Assembly: GCF_014522325.1 (NCBI RefSeq)
Contig: NZ_CP041983.1
Coordinates: 310,001 to 374,000, forward strand
Source: Lactobacillus sp. PV012
Lineage (GTDB): Bacteria > Bacillota > Bacilli > Lactobacillales > Lactobacillaceae
Direction of reading: 5' to 3'
DNA: 64,000 bases
In this document: positions 11,164-22,092 of the stretch, piece after piece
Position numbering within the stretch: position 1 is the first letter of the stretch
Layout of the letters: the number at the start of each line of letters is the position of its first letter
Notes under the pieces: generated by a model
Told to the model about the DNA's origin: nothing
Databases searched by the model: none
The model's input: only the letters and a program-made list of their open reading frames with translations
Program-made: the position numbers and the translations under genes

Positions 11164-13260
11164 ATGGCTAACAAACGTGAATTCCCTTTGGAAAAAACAC
11201 GTAATATCGGTATCATGGCTCACATCGATGCTGGTAAGACAACAACAACTGAACGTATCTTATACTACACTGGTAAAATCCACAAAATTGGTGAAACTCA
11301 CGAAGGTGATTCACAAATGGACTGGATGGAAGAAGAAAAAGAACGTGGTATTACTATTACTTCTGCAGCTACTACTGCTCAATGGAAAGATTACCGTGTT
11401 AACATTATCGATACCCCAGGACACGTTGACTTTACTATCGAAGTAGAACGTTCACTTCGTGTTTTGGACGGTGCTGTAACTGTTCTTGATGCTCAAGCTG
11501 GTGTAGAACCACAAACTGAAAATGTTTGGCGTCAAGCAGATACTTATGGTGTTCCTCGTATTGTTTTCATCAATAAGATGGATAAAATTGGTGCTGATTT
11601 TGATAAATCTGTTAAATCTTTACACGAACGTTTAAGAGCCAATGCACATGCAGTACAAATGCCAATTGGATCAGCAGACACTTTTGAAGGTGTTATTGAC
11701 TTAATCGACATGGTTGCAGATGTATACGATGAAGATAAGACAGGATCAGAATGGGAAACTATTCCAGTTCCAGATGAATACAAAGAAGAAGCAGAAAAGC
11801 GTCGTGCTGAATTAATTGAAGCAGTAGCAGATGTAGATGACGACATCATGGAAAAATACCTTGGTGGTGAAGAAATCTCAAATGAAGAATTAAAGAAGGC
11901 TATTCGTAAAGCTACTTTAGACTTGAAGTTCTTCCCAGTTTATGCAGGTTCTGCATTTAAAAACAAGGGTGTTCAAATGATGCTTGATGGTGTTGTTGAT
12001 TACTTACCATCACCTATTGATGTTAAACCTTATGTTGCTCATGATCCTAAGACTGGTGAAGAAGTAGAATTAATGGCTGACGATAAAAAGCCATTTGCTG
12101 CATTAGCATTTAAGATTGCTACTGACCCATTTGTAGGACGTTTAACATTCATTCGTGTTTATACTGGTACTTTACAATCAGGTTCTTATGTTTTAAACGC
12201 TTCTAAGAACTCACGTGAACGTGTAGGTCGTTTACTTCAAATGCACGCTAACTCAAGAACTGAAATTCCAGAAATTTTCTCTGGTGATATTGCTGGTGCT
12301 ATTGGTTTGAAGAATACTACTACTGGTGATTCTTTAACTGATCCTGATCACCCATTAGTATTGGAAAGTTTACAAGTTCCAGATCCAGTTATCCAAGTAT
12401 CTGTTGAACCAAAATCAAAGGCTGACCGTGATAAGATGGATGTAGCTTTACAAAAGCTTACTGAAGAAGACCCAACTTTCCGTGCAGAAACTAACCCAGA
12501 AACTGGTCAAACTTTAATTTCAGGAATGGGTGAATTACACTTAGACATCATGGTTGAACGTATGAAACGTGAATTTAACGTTGAAGCAACTATTGGTGAA
12601 CCACAAGTTGCTTACCGTGAAACTTTCACTAAGCCAGCTAAAGCTCAAGGTAAATTCGTTCGTCAATCTGGTGGTAAAGGTCAATATGGTGACGTTTGGG
12701 TAGAATTTACTCCAAATGAAGAAGGTAAAGGTTACGAATTCGAAGACGCTATCGTTGGTGGTGTTGTTCCGCGTGAATTTATTCCTTCTGTTGACCAAGG
12801 TTTACAAGAAGCAATGAAGAATGGTGTTCTTGCAGGTTACCCATTGATCGATGTTAAGGCAAAACTTTATGATGGTAGTTACCACGAAGTTGACTCATCT
12901 GAAGCTGCCTTCAAGGTTGCTGCATCTCTTGCATTGAAGAATGCTGCTGGTAAGGCTGGTGCAGTAGTCTTAGAACCAATTATGAAGGTTCAAGTAACTA
13001 CTCCTGAAGAATACTTAGGAGATGTAATGGGATCTGTTACTGCACGTCGTGGTACTATGGAAGGTATGGAAGACAGAGCTGGTGCTAAGGTAATTAACTC
13101 ATTTGTTCCACTTTCAGAAATGTTTGGTTATGCAACTACTTTACGTTCATCAACTCAAGGACGTGGTACATTTACAATGGTATTTGACCACTATGCTCCA
13201 ACTCCAAAATCAATCCAAGAAAAGATTATTAAGGAACGTGGCGGCAATAGTGCTGAATAA
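11164..13260 (+). CDS. fusA: Elongation factor G
   Basis: EF-G is the GTPase that drives tRNA-mRNA translocation on the ribosome. The protein is full length at 698 aa. The G domain shows G1 ([10 protein letters not shown], about residue 19), the G2 threonine region (RGITITSAA), G3 (DTPGHVDF), G4 (NKMD) and the GSAFKNKGV segment. Domains II to V follow, with the domain IV segment [15 protein letters not shown] lies 10 nt before the ATG. It is the last gene of the str operon and is followed by a strong terminator. Confidence 0.98.
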   Translation: MANKREFPLEKTRNIGIMAHIDAGKTTTTERILYYTGKIHKIGETHEGDSQMDWMEEEKERGITITSAATTAQWKDYRVNIIDTPGHVDFTIEVERSLRVLDGAVTVLDAQAGVEPQTENVWRQADTYGVPRIVFINKMDKIGADFDKSVKSLHERLRANAHAVQMPIGSADTFEGVIDLIDMVADVYDEDKTGSEWETIPVPDEYKEEAEKRRAELIEAVADVDDDIMEKYLGGEEISNEELKKAIRKATLDLKFFPVYAGSAFKNKGVQMMLDGVVDYLPSPIDVKPYVAHDPKTGEEVELMADDKKPFAALAFKIATDPFVGRLTFIRVYTGTLQSGSYVLNASKNSRERVGRLLQMHANSRTEIPEIFSGDIAGAIGLKNTTTGDSLTDPDHPLVLESLQVPDPVIQVSVEPKSKADRDKMDVALQKLTEEDPTFRAETNPETGQTLISGMGELHLDIMVERMKREFNVEATIGEPQVAYRETFTKPAKAQGKFVRQSGGKGQYGDVWVEFTPNEEGKGYEFEDAIVGGVVPREFIPSVDQGLQEAMKNGVLAGYPLIDVKAKLYDGSYHEVDSSEAAFKVAASLALKNAAGKAGAVVLEPIMKVQVTTPEEYLGDVMGSVTARRGTMEGMEDRAGAKVINSFVPLSEMFGYATTLRSSTQGRGTFTMVFDHYAPTPKSIQEKIIKERGGNSAE

Positions 13261-13263
13261 TTT

Positions 13264-13299
13264 AAAAAGTTATTGAGAATTTTCTCAATAACTTTTTTT
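13264..13299 (+). terminator. Intrinsic terminator after fusA
   Basis: The hairpin AAAGTTATTGAG / CTCAATAACTTT has a short T-rich loop and a run of seven T residues, ending the str operon. Confidence 0.9.
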
Positions 13300-13328
13300 A
13301 TTAAAATAAAAATTATTTTTTAAAAGCC

Positions 13329-13357
13329 TTGATATTTATAGATTTACCAAGTACAAT
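13329..13357 (+). promoter_or_regulatory. Promoter of the S10-spc-alpha cluster
   Basis: TTGATA (13329-13334) and TACAAT (13352-13357) have a 17-bp spacer. This is the only strong promoter seen before the long ribosomal-protein run. Transcription should begin near 13364. Confidence 0.75.
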
Positions 13358-13363
13358 AGAAAT

Positions 13364-13505
13364 CGTGCATTTAGAAAATTCTAAATGGAGACACAAGTAA
13401 GCTTTGACGCAAAAGGTTGCGGCACACCCGGCTGCATTGCCACAGTGGTGAGTCGGTAATTTTTGCCGAGCTAGTCATCTTTCATAAAGAAGACGAGGAG
13501 GTAAA
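13364..13505 (+). promoter_or_regulatory. S10 operon leader RNA (probable L4-type autoregulatory leader)
   Basis: About 145 nt separate the predicted transcription start from rpsJ. The stretch 13407-13445 (GACGCAAAAGGTTGCGG...CCGGCTGC...GCCAC) contains nested short stems. Bacterial S10 operons are commonly controlled by L4 binding the leader, and Firmicute S10 leaders carry a similar GCAAAAGGTTGCG segment. This assignment rests on position and resemblance only. A second stem-rich stretch (GGTAATTTTTGCC, 13455-13467) precedes the rpsJ ribosome-binding site GAGGAGG. Confidence 0.55.
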
Positions 13506-13509
13506 TTAG

Positions 13510-13818
13510 ATGGCAAGTCAACAAATTCGTATTAGATTAAAGTCTTACGAACATGGTATTCTCGATGAATCAGCTGCAAAGATTGTAGCTACTGCGCAAA
13601 GAACTGGTGCAGAAATTTCAGGTCCAGTTCCATTGCCTACTGAAAGAACTTTGTTCACAGTTTTACGTTCACCACACAAGAACAAGGATTCACGTGAACA
13701 ATTTGAAATTCGTACGCACAAGCGTTTAATCGACATTTTGAATCCAACACCTAAGACTGTGGATTCATTAATGAAGCTTGATCTTCCAAGTGGTGTCGAT
13801 ATCGAGATTAAATTATAG
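13510..13818 (+). CDS. rpsJ: 30S ribosomal protein S10
   Basis: S10 is a 30S head protein that also serves as NusE in antitermination. The protein is 102 aa, begins [19 protein letters not shown] and contains the conserved [16 protein letters not shown] loop. GAGGAGG lies 8 nt before the ATG. It is the first gene of the supercluster behind the S10 leader. Confidence 0.98.
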   Translation: MASQQIRIRLKSYEHGILDESAAKIVATAQRTGAEISGPVPLPTERTLFTVLRSPHKNKDSREQFEIRTHKRLIDILNPTPKTVDSLMKLDLPSGVDIEIKL

Positions 13819-13844
13819 TATTAAAATTAAATGGAGGTGTAATC

Positions 13845-14474
13845 ATGACCAAAGGAATCTTAGGAAGAAAGGTCGGTATGACTCAAGTCTTCACTAAAGA
13901 CGGTGTATTGGTTCCTGTAACTGTTATTGAAGCAACCCCTAACGTTGTTTTACAAGTTAAAACAAATGAATCAGATGGTTACGAAGCAGTTCAAGTAGGT
14001 TACCAAGACAAGCGTGAAGTATTGAGTAACAAGCCAGCCAAAGGTCATGCTGCAAAGGCAAAGACTTCACCTAAGCGCTTCATTCGAGAAATCCGCGATG
14101 TAGAGCTTAAGGACTATGAAGTCGGCTCAGAAATCAAGGTGGACTCATTTAGTGAAGGTGACGTAGTTGACGTTACTGGAACTTCAAAGGGTCATGGTAC
14201 TCAAGGTAACATTAAACGTTGGGGTCAATCAAGAGGTCCTGAAACCCACGGTTCACGTTATCACAGAGTTCCAGGTTCAATGGGATCTATTATTAACCGT
14301 GTACCAAAGGGTAAGAAGTTACCTGGACGTATGGGTGGCAAGACAGTCACTGTACAAAATTTAGTAATCGAAAAAGTTGTTCCAGAAAAGAATGTATTAC
14401 TTATTAAAGGTAACGTTCCTGGTGCAAAGAACTCATTAATTGTTGTTAAGTCTGCTGTTAAAGCTGCTAAATAG
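13845..14474 (+). CDS. rplC: 50S ribosomal protein L3
   Basis: L3 binds 23S rRNA early in assembly and its extension reaches near the peptidyl transferase centre. The protein is 209 aa, starts [16 protein letters not shown] and carries the conserved loop [13 protein letters not shown] with the KKLPGRMGG segment. It has a TGGAGGTG ribosome-binding site. It lies 26 nt after rpsJ and 14 nt before rplD. Confidence 0.98.
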   Translation: MTKGILGRKVGMTQVFTKDGVLVPVTVIEATPNVVLQVKTNESDGYEAVQVGYQDKREVLSNKPAKGHAAKAKTSPKRFIREIRDVELKDYEVGSEIKVDSFSEGDVVDVTGTSKGHGTQGNIKRWGQSRGPETHGSRYHRVPGSMGSIINRVPKGKKLPGRMGGKTVTVQNLVIEKVVPEKNVLLIKGNVPGAKNSLIVVKSAVKAAK

Positions 14475-14488
14475 GAAGGAGGACTATA

Positions 14489-15106
14489 ATGGCTAATATG
14501 CAAGTTATCGATCAAAAAGGAAAAGCTACTGGTAACGTTGATTTAAATGAAGAAATCTTCGGAATTGAACCTAATGAAGCTGTTGTTTTTGACGCAATCA
14601 TTAGACAAAGAGCTGGTAAGCGCCAAGGTACTTCCGCTGTAAAGAATAGATCTGCTGTTCGCGGTGGTGGTAGAAAACCTTGGAGACAAAAGGGTACTGG
14701 TCGTGCTCGTCAAGGTTCTATTAGAGCTCCACAATGGCGTGGTGGTGGTGTTGTATTCGGCCCTACTCCACGTTCATACAAGATGAACATGCCTCGTAAG
14801 GCACGTCGCTTAGCTATGAAGTCAGTTCTTTCTCAAAAAGTTGCTGACAATGAATTAGTTGTTCTTGATCAATTAACTTTAGCTGCACCTAAGACTAAAG
14901 ATTTGAAAGCTGTTTTAGATAGCGCAAATATTAATGGTAAGGTGTTAGTTGTATCTGATGACAAGAACGTTCAATTATCAGGAAAGAACCTTCCTAAGGT
15001 TAAAGTAGTTCCTGTTAATGGCTTAAACGTTGTAGATGCGGTTAACTACGATACTTTAGTATTGACTCAAGACGCTATTAAGAGAATTGAGGAGGTATTG
15101 GCATAA
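14489..15106 (+). CDS. rplD: 50S ribosomal protein L4
   Basis: L4 lines the peptide exit tunnel and in many bacteria represses its own S10 operon. The protein is 205 aa. The tunnel loop is visible as [18 protein letters not shown] and [14 protein letters not shown] (residues about 65-95). The ribosome-binding site is GGAAGGAGG. Its stop codon shares one base with the rplW start, so the two are probably translationally coupled. Confidence 0.98.
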   Translation: MANMQVIDQKGKATGNVDLNEEIFGIEPNEAVVFDAIIRQRAGKRQGTSAVKNRSAVRGGGRKPWRQKGTGRARQGSIRAPQWRGGGVVFGPTPRSYKMNMPRKARRLAMKSVLSQKVADNELVVLDQLTLAAPKTKDLKAVLDSANINGKVLVVSDDKNVQLSGKNLPKVKVVPVNGLNVVDAVNYDTLVLTQDAIKRIEEVLA

Positions 15107-15408
15107 TGGATGCACACGATATCATCTTACGCCCTGTAGTAACCGAAAAATCCATGAACTTAATGGATGATAACAAGTACACTTTTGATGTGCTTGTATC
15201 TGCTACTAAAACCCAAGTACGTAATGCTATTGAAGAAATTTTTGATGTAAAAGTTAAAAAAGTTAACATCATGAACGTACGTGGAAAAGAAAAGAGAGTT
15301 GGTCGTTATACTGGTAAGACTGCTCGTCGTAGAAAAGCTATCGTAACTTTAACTGAAGATTCTAACCCAATTAAGATCTTTAATGATAGCGAAAACTCAG
15401 AAAATTAA
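15106..15408 (+). CDS. rplW: 50S ribosomal protein L23
   Basis: L23 sits at the tunnel exit and is the docking point for trigger factor and SRP. The protein is 100 aa, begins with [15 protein letters not shown] and contains the conserved segment [19 protein letters not shown]. The ATG overlaps the rplD stop by one base and GGAGG lies within the end of rplD. Confidence 0.97.
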   Translation: MDAHDIILRPVVTEKSMNLMDDNKYTFDVLVSATKTQVRNAIEEIFDVKVKKVNIMNVRGKEKRVGRYTGKTARRRKAIVTLTEDSNPIKIFNDSENSEN

Positions 15409-15427
15409 GTATTAGGAGGTCAGTCAA

Positions 15428-16264
15428 TTGGCAATTATCAAATATAAGCCAACTACAAACGGCAGACGTAATATGACTTCTTCAGACTTTGCAGAAATCA
15501 CTAAGAGTAAGCCTGAAAAGACTTTACTTGAATCAAAAAGTAAGACTGCAGGTCGTAACTCTTATGGACATATTACTGTAAGACACCGTGGTGGTGGTCA
15601 CAAGCAAAAGTACCGTATTATTGACTTCAAGCGCAATAAAGACGATGTAAAAGCAATTGTAAAGGCTATCGAATACGATCCAAATAGAACTGCTAACATT
15701 GCTCTTCTTCACTACACAGATGGAATCAAAGCTTACATTTTAGCTCCAAAAGGATTAAAAGTTGGAGATGTTGTAGAATCTGGTTCAAATGCTGATATCA
15801 AACCTGGTAATGCATTACCATTAGGTGAAATCCCAGCTGGTACTGAAGTACATAATATTGAGCTTAAGCCTGGTAAAGGTGGACAATTAGTAAGAAGTGC
15901 TGGTGCAGTTGCACAAGTACTTGGTAATGATGGAAAATACACTTTAGTAAGATTACAAAGTGGTGAAGTACGTCGTATCTTATCAGTTTGCCGTGCTACT
16001 ATTGGTGCTGTTGGTAATGAACAACACTCATTAATTAAGTTAGGTAAAGCTGGACGTAGTCGCTGGTTGGGCAAGCGTCCACAATCTCGTGGTTCTGTAA
16101 TGAACCCTAACGATCACCCACACGGTGGTGGTGAAGGTAAGGCTCCAGTGGGTCGTCCACAACCAATGACTCCTTGGGGTAAGAAGTCTCGCGGAATTAA
16201 GACTAGAAGTTCTAAGGCTAGAAGTGAAAAACTTATTATCCGTCACCGCAAGGGTAACAAATAG
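15428..16264 (+). CDS. rplB: 50S ribosomal protein L2
   Basis: L2 is required for subunit joining and peptidyl transfer. The protein is 278 aa. It has the N-terminal [10 protein letters not shown], the [20 protein letters not shown]-like region and the essential C-terminal [20 protein letters not shown] loop. In that loop the histidines are kept, although it reads [17 protein letters not shown] here. Translation starts at TTG (15428), set by TTAGGAGG at 15412-15419. Confidence 0.97.
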   Translation: MAIIKYKPTTNGRRNMTSSDFAEITKSKPEKTLLESKSKTAGRNSYGHITVRHRGGGHKQKYRIIDFKRNKDDVKAIVKAIEYDPNRTANIALLHYTDGIKAYILAPKGLKVGDVVESGSNADIKPGNALPLGEIPAGTEVHNIELKPGKGGQLVRSAGAVAQVLGNDGKYTLVRLQSGEVRRILSVCRATIGAVGNEQHSLIKLGKAGRSRWLGKRPQSRGSVMNPNDHPHGGGEGKAPVGRPQPMTPWGKKSRGIKTRSSKARSEKLIIRHRKGNK

Positions 16265-16286
16265 TTAAACAAAAGGAGGTTAATTA

Positions 16287-16568
16287 ATGAGCCGTAGTAT
16301 TAAAAAAGGACCTTTCGCTGACGAAAGCCTTTTAAAGAAGATCGAAGCCCAAGAAGGCTCCGAAAAGAAGCAAGTAATTAAAACCTGGTCCCGTCGTTCA
16401 ACTATTTTCCCTTCCTTTGTTGGTTACACAATAGCTGTTTACGATGGTAGAAAACATGTTCCAGTTTATGTGACTGAAGATATGGTTGGTCACAAGTTAG
16501 GTGAATTTGTGCCTACTAGAACTTTCCGTGGTCATAAGGCTGCTGATAAGGCAACAACTGGTAAGTAA
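16287..16568 (+). CDS. rpsS: 30S ribosomal protein S19
   Basis: S19 forms a complex with S13 in the 30S head and contacts the A-site tRNA elbow. The protein is 93 aa, begins [18 protein letters not shown] and contains the conserved [18 protein letters not shown] core and [14 protein letters not shown]. It has an AAAGGAGG ribosome-binding site and sits between rplB and rplV as in all Firmicutes. Confidence 0.98.
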   Translation: MSRSIKKGPFADESLLKKIEAQEGSEKKQVIKTWSRRSTIFPSFVGYTIAVYDGRKHVPVYVTEDMVGHKLGEFVPTRTFRGHKAADKATTGK

Positions 16569-16588
16569 GAGAAAGGAGAAACACATAA

Positions 16589-16942
16589 ATGGCAGAACAA
16601 ATTAGCTCAGCTAAAGCTGAAGCAAGAACAGTTCGCATCGCTCCTAGAAAAGCCCGCTTGGTTGTAGACCTTATTCGCGGAAAGAGTGTTGCTGAAGCAT
16701 TGGCTATTTTAGAATTTACGCCAAGAGCTGCTTCCCCAATCGTTAAGAAAGTTTTGAAGTCAGCAATTGCTAACGCAGAACATAACTACGATCTTGAAAG
16801 TGCAAATCTTTACGTTTCTGAAGCATACGTAAATGAAGGAGCAACTTTAAAGAGATTTCGTCCACGTGCTAAAGGTATGGCTTCTCCAATTAACAAGAGA
16901 ACTAGCCATGTAGTCGTTGTAGTATCTGAGAAGAACGATTAA
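16589..16942 (+). CDS. rplV: 50S ribosomal protein L22
   Basis: L22 extends a beta-hairpin into the exit tunnel and its loop contributes to macrolide binding. The protein is 117 aa. The conserved [17 protein letters not shown] core (residues about 17-33) and the tunnel hairpin [18 protein letters not shown] (about 91-108) are visible. GAAAGGAG precedes the ATG. rpsC follows 14 nt later. Confidence 0.98.
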   Translation: MAEQISSAKAEARTVRIAPRKARLVVDLIRGKSVAEALAILEFTPRAASPIVKKVLKSAIANAEHNYDLESANLYVSEAYVNEGATLKRFRPRAKGMASPINKRTSHVVVVVSEKND

Positions 16943-16956
16943 GGGAGGTAAATTTA

Positions 16957-17631
16957 ATGGGTCAAAAAATTAACCCAAATGGTTTCCGTCTCGGTGTTAA
17001 CCGTGATTGGGAAGCAAAGTGGTATGCAGATAAAGATTACGCTGACACTTTAAATGAAGATTTACGTATTAGAAAGTTCATCTCTAAGAAGTTAGCGGAT
17101 GCAGCTGTATCTACTGTAGAAATTGAACGTGCTGCTAATAGAATTAACATTTCTATTCACACCGCAAAGCCAGGAATGGTTATTGGTAAAGGTGGAAAAG
17201 AAGTTGAAGCTTTAAGAAAACAATTAAATGCTTTAACTCATAAGAATGTTCACATTAATATTGTAGAAATTAAGAAACCTGATTTAGATGCTGAATTGGT
17301 TGGAGAAAGCATTGCACGTCAACTAGAAGCTCGTATTGCTTTCAGACGTGCTACTCGTCAAGCAACTCAAAGATCTATGCGTTCAGGCGCTAAAGGTGTT
17401 AAGGTACAAACTGCTGGTCGTTTGAATGGTGCCGATATGGCAAGAAGAGAATGGCATACTGAAGGTAGTGTACCACTTCATACTTTAAGAGCTGATATTG
17501 ATTATGCATGGGTAGAAGCAAACACCACTTACGGACAAATTGGTGTTAAGGTTTGGATTAACCGTGGAGAAATTTTACCACAACGTAAAAACAAGCCTAA
17601 TGCTTCTAAGAAAGCGAAGGGAGGAAACTAA
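16957..17631 (+). CDS. rpsC: 30S ribosomal protein S3
   Basis: S3 lines the mRNA entry channel and has helicase-related function on the ribosome. The protein is 224 aa. It begins [13 protein letters not shown] and has the KH domain motif [12 protein letters not shown] (about residue 70). The C-terminal region includes [20 protein letters not shown] sequence. The ribosome-binding site is AGGGAGG. The stop codon is only 2 nt before the rplP start. Confidence 0.98.
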   Translation: MGQKINPNGFRLGVNRDWEAKWYADKDYADTLNEDLRIRKFISKKLADAAVSTVEIERAANRINISIHTAKPGMVIGKGGKEVEALRKQLNALTHKNVHINIVEIKKPDLDAELVGESIARQLEARIAFRRATRQATQRSMRSGAKGVKVQTAGRLNGADMARREWHTEGSVPLHTLRADIDYAWVEANTTYGQIGVKVWINRGEILPQRKNKPNASKKAKGGN

Positions 17632-17633
17632 GA

Positions 17634-18071
17634 GTGTTAGTACCTAAGCGTGTAAAACACCGTCGTGAATTCCGCGGTAAAATGCGTGGTGAAGCCAAAG
17701 GTGGAAAAACTATCGCATTCGGTGAATATGGTTTAGAAGCTGTAGAATCTCACTGGATTACTAATAGACAAATCGAAGCTGCACGTATTGCCATGACTCG
17801 TTACATGAAGCGTGGTGGTCGTGTATGGATTAGAATCTTCCCACAAAAATCCTACACTGCTAAAGGTGTTGGGGTACGTATGGGATCTGGTAAAGGTGCT
17901 CCAGCTGGTTGGGTAGCTGTTGTTAAGCGTGGCAAGATTATGTTTGAAATTGGTGGCGTTCCTGAAGAAGTCGCTCGTGAAGCATTAAGACTTGCATCTA
18001 ATAAGCTCCCAATTAAGACTAAGTTTGTTAAGAAGAGTTCGGAAGTAGGTGGCGAATCTAATGAAGGCTAA
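17634..18071 (+). CDS. rplP: 50S ribosomal protein L16
   Basis: L16 organises the A-site region of the 50S subunit. The protein is 145 aa and begins [19 protein letters not shown]. It contains the conserved [22 protein letters not shown] segment with the loop that approaches A-site tRNA. The start is GTG at 17634, with GGGAGG inside the end of rpsC. Its last 11 bases overlap rpmC. Confidence 0.98.
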   Translation: MLVPKRVKHRREFRGKMRGEAKGGKTIAFGEYGLEAVESHWITNRQIEAARIAMTRYMKRGGRVWIRIFPQKSYTAKGVGVRMGSGKGAPAGWVAVVKRGKIMFEIGGVPEEVAREALRLASNKLPIKTKFVKKSSEVGGESNEG

Positions 18072-18258
18072 AGATATCAGAGCATTAACCACTGAGCAAA
18101 TGTTAGAAAAGGAAAAGCAATATAAAGAAGAACTTTTTAATTTGCGTTTCCAACAAGCAACCGGTCAATTAGAAAACACCGCTCGCTTGAAACAAGTCCG
18201 CAAGAATATTGCTAGAATTAAAACAATTCTTAGCGAAAAAGAATTGAGTAAGAATTAA
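18061..18258 (+). CDS. rpmC: 50S ribosomal protein L29
   Basis: L29 is a small helical protein at the tunnel exit beside L23. I place the start at the ATG at 18061, giving 65 aa ([18 protein letters not shown]). AGGTGG lies 9 nt upstream and this matches the normal family length. A GTG 12 nt further upstream would add four unusual residues. The gene overlaps the 3' end of rplP by 11 nt. Confidence 0.95.
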   Translation: MKAKDIRALTTEQMLEKEKQYKEELFNLRFQQATGQLENTARLKQVRKNIARIKTILSEKELSKN

Positions 18259-18280
18259 GTAGTGGAAGGGAGTTATTAAC

Positions 18281-18547
18281 TTGAGCGAAACTAACGAAAG
18301 AAACCGTCGTCACGTATACCAAGGCCGCGTTGTTTCTGACAAGATGGATAAGACTATCACTGTTGTTGTTGATACTTACAAGAACCACCCTGTTTACAAG
18401 AAACGTATTAAGTACTCAAAGAAGTACTATGCACACGATGAAAACAACGAAGCTAATATTGGCGATACTGTTCGTATCATGGAAACCCGTCCATTATCAC
18501 ATGCGAAGCGTTACCGTCTTACAAAAATTGTGAAGAAATCTATTTAA
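18281..18547 (+). CDS. rpsQ: 30S ribosomal protein S17
   Basis: S17 is a primary 16S rRNA binder with an OB fold. The protein is 88 aa and carries the motif [21 protein letters not shown] and the downstream [15 protein letters not shown]. The TTG start at 18281 is supported by GGAAGGGAG upstream. It lies between rpmC and rplN. Confidence 0.97.
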   Translation: MSETNERNRRHVYQGRVVSDKMDKTITVVVDTYKNHPVYKKRIKYSKKYYAHDENNEANIGDTVRIMETRPLSHAKRYRLTKIVKKSI

Positions 18548-18581
18548 TCACGCGGATTTTTATTGAGGGGAGGATATACTA

Positions 18582-18950
18582 GTGATCCAACACGAAAGCC
18601 GTTTAAAGGTTGCTGACAACTCCGGTGCAAAGGAACTTCTAGTTATTAAAATTTTAGGTGGTTCTAAACGTAAAACCGGTAATATTGGTGATATTATTGT
18701 TGCTACTGTTAAACAAGCAACACCAGGTGGCGTTGTCAAAAAAGGTGACGTTGTAAAGGCTGTTATTGTTAGAACAAAATCAGGTGCACGTCGCGAAGAT
18801 GGTTCATACATCAAGTTTGACGAAAATGCAGCAGTTATCATTAATGCTGATAAGAGTCCTCGTGGTACTCGTATCTTTGGACCAGTTGCTCGTGAACTGC
18901 GTGGGAACGATTTTATGAAAATCGTATCTCTTGCTCCTGAAGTATTGTAA
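18582..18950 (+). CDS. rplN: 50S ribosomal protein L14
   Basis: L14 sits at the subunit interface and is a binding site for the silencing factor RsfS. The protein is 122 aa. It begins [18 protein letters not shown] and ends with the conserved [26 protein letters not shown] block. The start is GTG at 18582 with GGGGAGG upstream. It is the first gene of the classical spc part of the cluster. Confidence 0.98.
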   Translation: MIQHESRLKVADNSGAKELLVIKILGGSKRKTGNIGDIIVATVKQATPGGVVKKGDVVKAVIVRTKSGARREDGSYIKFDENAAVIINADKSPRGTRIFGPVARELRGNDFMKIVSLAPEVL

Positions 18951-18971
18951 AAGTTTTAGGGAGGTGCACTG

Positions 18972-19202
18972 ATGTTTGTTAAAACAGGTGACAAAGTAAA
19001 AGTTATTACCGGTAAAGATAAAGGTAAAGAAGGTACTGTTCTTTCAGTCAACGCCAAAACTAACCGTGTCGTTGTCAAAGGTATCAACAAAATCAAGAAG
19101 CACGTAAAACCTTCACAAACCAACGCAAATGGTGGGGTTGAAGAACGAGAAGGTTCTATCCATGCTTCAAATGTAAAAGTTATTGCAAAAGCAGAAAAGT
19201 AG
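18972..19202 (+). CDS. rplX: 50S ribosomal protein L24
   Basis: L24 is an assembly-initiator protein with a KOW fold. The protein is 76 aa, which is short, as in other lactobacilli. [20 protein letters not shown] forms the KOW motif at the N-terminus. The ribosome-binding site is AGGGAGGTG. rplE follows after 14 nt. Confidence 0.97.
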   Translation: MFVKTGDKVKVITGKDKGKEGTVLSVNAKTNRVVVKGINKIKKHVKPSQTNANGGVEEREGSIHASNVKVIAKAEK

Positions 19203-19216
19203 GAAGGAGGACATAA

Positions 19217-19759
19217 ATGGCTAACAGTTTATTAGAAAAGTACAAAAACGAAATTGCACCTGCAATGAATGAAAAGTTTGATTACAAATCAGTTATGGAA
19301 ATTCCTAAGATTGATAAAATTGTATTAAACATGGGTGTAGGTGACGCTGTTTCTAATGCAAAAAATTTAGATGAAGCAGTTGAAGAATTAACTTTAATTG
19401 CAGGTCAAAAGCCTTTAATTACTAAGGCTAAGAAATCTATCGCTAATTTCCGTTTACGTGAAGGCATGGCTATTGGTGCTAAGGTTACTCTTAGAGGAGA
19501 TAGAATGTATGACTTCTTAGACAAATTAGTAAACGTTTCTCTTCCTCGAGTTCGTGATTTCCGTGGTGTAAGTGCTAAGTCATTTGATGGCCGTGGTAAT
19601 TATACTTTAGGAATTAAGGAACAATTGATTTTCCCAGAAATCGATTACGATAAGGTAAACCGCGTAAGAGGTTTAGACGTTGTTATTGTAACTACTGCCA
19701 ATACTGATGAAGAAGCTCGTGAACTTCTTACAGAATTTGGTATGCCTTTTGCTAAATAA
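19217..19759 (+). CDS. rplE: 50S ribosomal protein L5
   Basis: L5 binds 5S rRNA and forms a bridge to S13. The protein is 180 aa. The conserved stretches [29 protein letters not shown] and [20 protein letters not shown] are present. It has a GGAAGGAGG ribosome-binding site. It ends 13 nt before rpsN. Confidence 0.98.
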   Translation: MANSLLEKYKNEIAPAMNEKFDYKSVMEIPKIDKIVLNMGVGDAVSNAKNLDEAVEELTLIAGQKPLITKAKKSIANFRLREGMAIGAKVTLRGDRMYDFLDKLVNVSLPRVRDFRGVSAKSFDGRGNYTLGIKEQLIFPEIDYDKVNRVRGLDVVIVTTANTDEEARELLTEFGMPFAK

Positions 19760-19772
19760 TTGGAGGACATTA

Positions 19773-19958
19773 ATGGCTAAAACATCACAAATCGTCAGAA
19801 ATCATCGTCCTGCTAAGTTTTCAGCACGTGAATACACTCGTTGCGAAAGATGTGGACGTCCACACTCTGTTTACCGCAAATTTAAATTATGCCGTATTTG
19901 CTTAAAAGACTTAGCACACAAGGGTCAAATCCCTGGTCTTAAGAAGGCAAGTTGGTAA
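19773..19958 (+). CDS. rpsN: 30S ribosomal protein S14 type Z (zinc-binding form)
   Basis: This is the short 61-aa S14 with four zinc-binding cysteines (CERCGRPH...CRICLKD), the form used in Gram-positive bacteria. It is essential for 30S head assembly. The ATG at 19773 follows TTGGAGGA. An in-frame upstream start inside rplE is rejected because it would add 22 unrelated residues. The C-terminus GLKKASW is the family end. Confidence 0.97.
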   Translation: MAKTSQIVRNHRPAKFSAREYTRCERCGRPHSVYRKFKLCRICLKDLAHKGQIPGLKKASW

Positions 19959-19982
19959 TTAAACGGTAAGGAGGCAAAATAA

Positions 19983-20381
19983 ATGGTCATGACAGATCCG
20001 ATTGCAGATTACTTAACTAGAATTAGAAATGCCAACATGGCAAGACATGATTCAGTTGAAATTCCTGCATCATCATTGAAAAAATCACTTAGTGAAATCT
20101 TAAAACAAGAAGGTTTCATTCGTGATTACCAAATTGAAGAAGACAATAAACAAGGTATGATTAAGATCTTCTTGAAGTATGGACCAAATAGTGAACGCGT
20201 AATTTCTGGATTAAAGCGTATTTCTAAACCAGGTTTAAGAAACTATGTAAGTGCAGAAAACTTACCAAAAGTTCTTAATGGTCTTGGTATTGCCATCATT
20301 TCTACTTCTGCTGGTGTAATTACCGATAAAGAAGCTAGAGAAAAGAACGTCGGCGGCGAAGTTATTGCCTACGTTTGGTAA
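19983..20381 (+). CDS. rpsH: 30S ribosomal protein S8
   Basis: S8 binds the 16S central domain and, in several bacteria, regulates the spc operon. The protein is 132 aa with [18 protein letters not shown] at the N-terminus and [22 protein letters not shown] at the C-terminus. The ATG at 19983 has AAGGAGG 8 nt upstream. A second ATG two codons later is possible but less well spaced. Confidence 0.97.
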   Translation: MVMTDPIADYLTRIRNANMARHDSVEIPASSLKKSLSEILKQEGFIRDYQIEEDNKQGMIKIFLKYGPNSERVISGLKRISKPGLRNYVSAENLPKVLNGLGIAIISTSAGVITDKEAREKNVGGEVIAYVW

Positions 20382-20405
20382 TTTTGACAGAAAGGAGAAC
20401 TATTA

Positions 20406-20936
20406 ATGAGCCGAATTGGTTTAAAGGTCATCAACGTTCCTGAAGGTGTCACTGTTACTAAAAATGGTGATGATATTACTGTAAAGGGACCAAAGGGTGA
20501 ACTTACTAGATACTTTGACCCACGTATTACTTTTGAACAAAATGATGGTGAAATTCACTTCAGTCGTTCAAGTGAGTCAGATAAAGCTCTTCACGGAACT
20601 GAAAGAGCAAACCTTGCTTCAATGATCGAAGGAGTAACTAACGGATATGTTAAGAAATTAACTTTAGTTGGTGTTGGTTACCGTGCAGTTGCTCAAGGTA
20701 AGAAATTGACTTTAAATGTTGGTTATTCTCACCCAGTAGAATTTGAAGCTCCAGAAGGTGTTACTATTAAAACACCATCAGCTACTTCAATTGAAATTGA
20801 AGGTATTTCAAAGCAAGTAGTTGGTCAATTTGCGGCAGAAATTCGTGATGTTCGTCCACCAGAACCTTACAAGGGTAAAGGTATCCGTTACGAAGATGAA
20901 CATGTTCGTCGCAAGGAAGGTAAGACTGGTAAATAA
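20406..20936 (+). CDS. rplF: 50S ribosomal protein L6
   Basis: L6 lies near the sarcin-ricin loop. The protein is 176 aa with two repeated domains. The conserved [16 protein letters not shown] segment ([15 protein letters not shown]) and the C-terminal block [26 protein letters not shown] are present. AAAGGAG precedes the ATG. It lies between rpsH and rplR. Confidence 0.98.
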   Translation: MSRIGLKVINVPEGVTVTKNGDDITVKGPKGELTRYFDPRITFEQNDGEIHFSRSSESDKALHGTERANLASMIEGVTNGYVKKLTLVGVGYRAVAQGKKLTLNVGYSHPVEFEAPEGVTIKTPSATSIEIEGISKQVVGQFAAEIRDVRPPEPYKGKGIRYEDEHVRRKEGKTGK

Positions 20937-20965
20937 TTAAAATAGAAAATTTTTGAGGTGAAATT

Positions 20966-21325
20966 GTGATTTCTAAACCAGATAAAAACAAATTACGCTT
21001 AAAGCGTCATAAACGTATTCGTGGTAAAATTTCTGGTACTGCTGCGCGCCCACGCTTAAGTATTTATCGTTCAAATAAAAACATCTACGCTCAATTAGTT
21101 GATGATGTAGAGGGTGTAACGCTTGCAAGTGCCTCAACAAATGACAAGAATATTACCGCTGAAGGATCTAAGATGGATCAAGCAGCCCAAGTAGGTAAAG
21201 CATTAGCTGAAGCAGCTGCTGCAAAGAATATTAAAGCTGTAGTGTTTGACAGAAGTGGTTACTTATACCACGGACGTATTCAAGCATTAGCTGATGCAGC
21301 CCGTGAAAACGGATTAGAATTCTAG
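20966..21325 (+). CDS. rplR: 50S ribosomal protein L18
   Basis: L18 binds 5S rRNA together with L5. The protein is 119 aa. It has the basic N-terminus [33 protein letters not shown] and the C-terminal block [28 protein letters not shown]. The start is GTG at 20966 with TGAGGTG upstream. Confidence 0.98.
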   Translation: MISKPDKNKLRLKRHKRIRGKISGTAARPRLSIYRSNKNIYAQLVDDVEGVTLASASTNDKNITAEGSKMDQAAQVGKALAEAAAAKNIKAVVFDRSGYLYHGRIQALADAARENGLEF

Positions 21326-21341
21326 GAAAGGAGAACAACTA

Positions 21342-21866
21342 ATGGCAAACCGCAACGATTCTCGTAGAGATTCTCGAAAAGATCGTAAAAAAGACGATAT
21401 TGAAGACCAATTAGTAGCTATCAACCGTATTACTAAGGTTGTTAAAGGCGGACGCCGCATGAGATTTGCTGCCGTAGTAGTAGTCGGTGACAAAAAAGGT
21501 CGTGTAGGCTTTGGTACTGGTAAAGCTCAAGAAGTTCCAGAAGCTATCCGTAAGGCTGTCGAAGCTGGTAAAAAGAACATGATTAAGGTACCAGTTGTAG
21601 GAAGTACAATTCCTCACGAAGTTATAGGTCACTATGGTTCTGGAAATATTATGTTAAAACCAGCTGAAGCAGGTTCTGGAGTTGCTGCTGGTGGTGCAGT
21701 TCGTATCATCATGGACTTAGCCGGTATCGCAGATGTAACTTCTAAGTCTCTCGGTTCTAACACTCCAATTAACGTAATCCGTGCTACTATGGATGGTTTA
21801 AAGAAGTTAAAAACTCGTGAAGATGTATTAAAGCTTCGTGAATCTGCAAAGAGCTTAGAAGATTAA
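21342..21866 (+). CDS. rpsE: 30S ribosomal protein S5
   Basis: S5 contributes to decoding accuracy and the mRNA entry site. The protein is 174 aa. The double-stranded-RNA-binding S5 domain [20 protein letters not shown] and the loop [18 protein letters not shown] are present, followed by the conserved [19 protein letters not shown]. It has a GAAAGGAG ribosome-binding site. Confidence 0.98.
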   Translation: MANRNDSRRDSRKDRKKDDIEDQLVAINRITKVVKGGRRMRFAAVVVVGDKKGRVGFGTGKAQEVPEAIRKAVEAGKKNMIKVPVVGSTIPHEVIGHYGSGNIMLKPAEAGSGVAAGGAVRIIMDLAGIADVTSKSLGSNTPINVIRATMDGLKKLKTREDVLKLRESAKSLED

Positions 21867-21878
21867 GGAGATTAAAAA

Positions 21879-22064
21879 ATGACTGATTTAAAAGTTACCT
21901 TAATTAAAAGTGCCGCTCACCGTCTACCAAAACAAAGAAAGATTGTTAAGGCCTTAGGTCTTGGTAGAGTGAATAGTACTGTTGTTCTTCCTGACAACGC
22001 TGCAACTCGTGGTGCTTTACTAAAGATTGCACACTTAATCTCTGTTGAAGAGGTTAATAAATAA
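21879..22064 (+). CDS. rpmD: 50S ribosomal protein L30
   Basis: L30 is a small (61 aa) peripheral 50S protein. It begins [19 protein letters not shown] and includes the family core [27 protein letters not shown] precedes the ATG. Its place between rpsE and rplO is the standard spc order. Confidence 0.97.
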   Translation: MTDLKVTLIKSAAHRLPKQRKIVKALGLGRVNSTVVLPDNAATRGALLKIAHLISVEEVNK

Positions 22065-22092
22065 TATAAGAATCCAAGGAGGTGCCTGAACT

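Noticed and set aside
11177..11446. Second 89-aa open frame inside fusA on the same strand
   Set aside because: It is a shadow frame over the conserved EF-G G domain with Leu/Val/Thr bias from codon structure.
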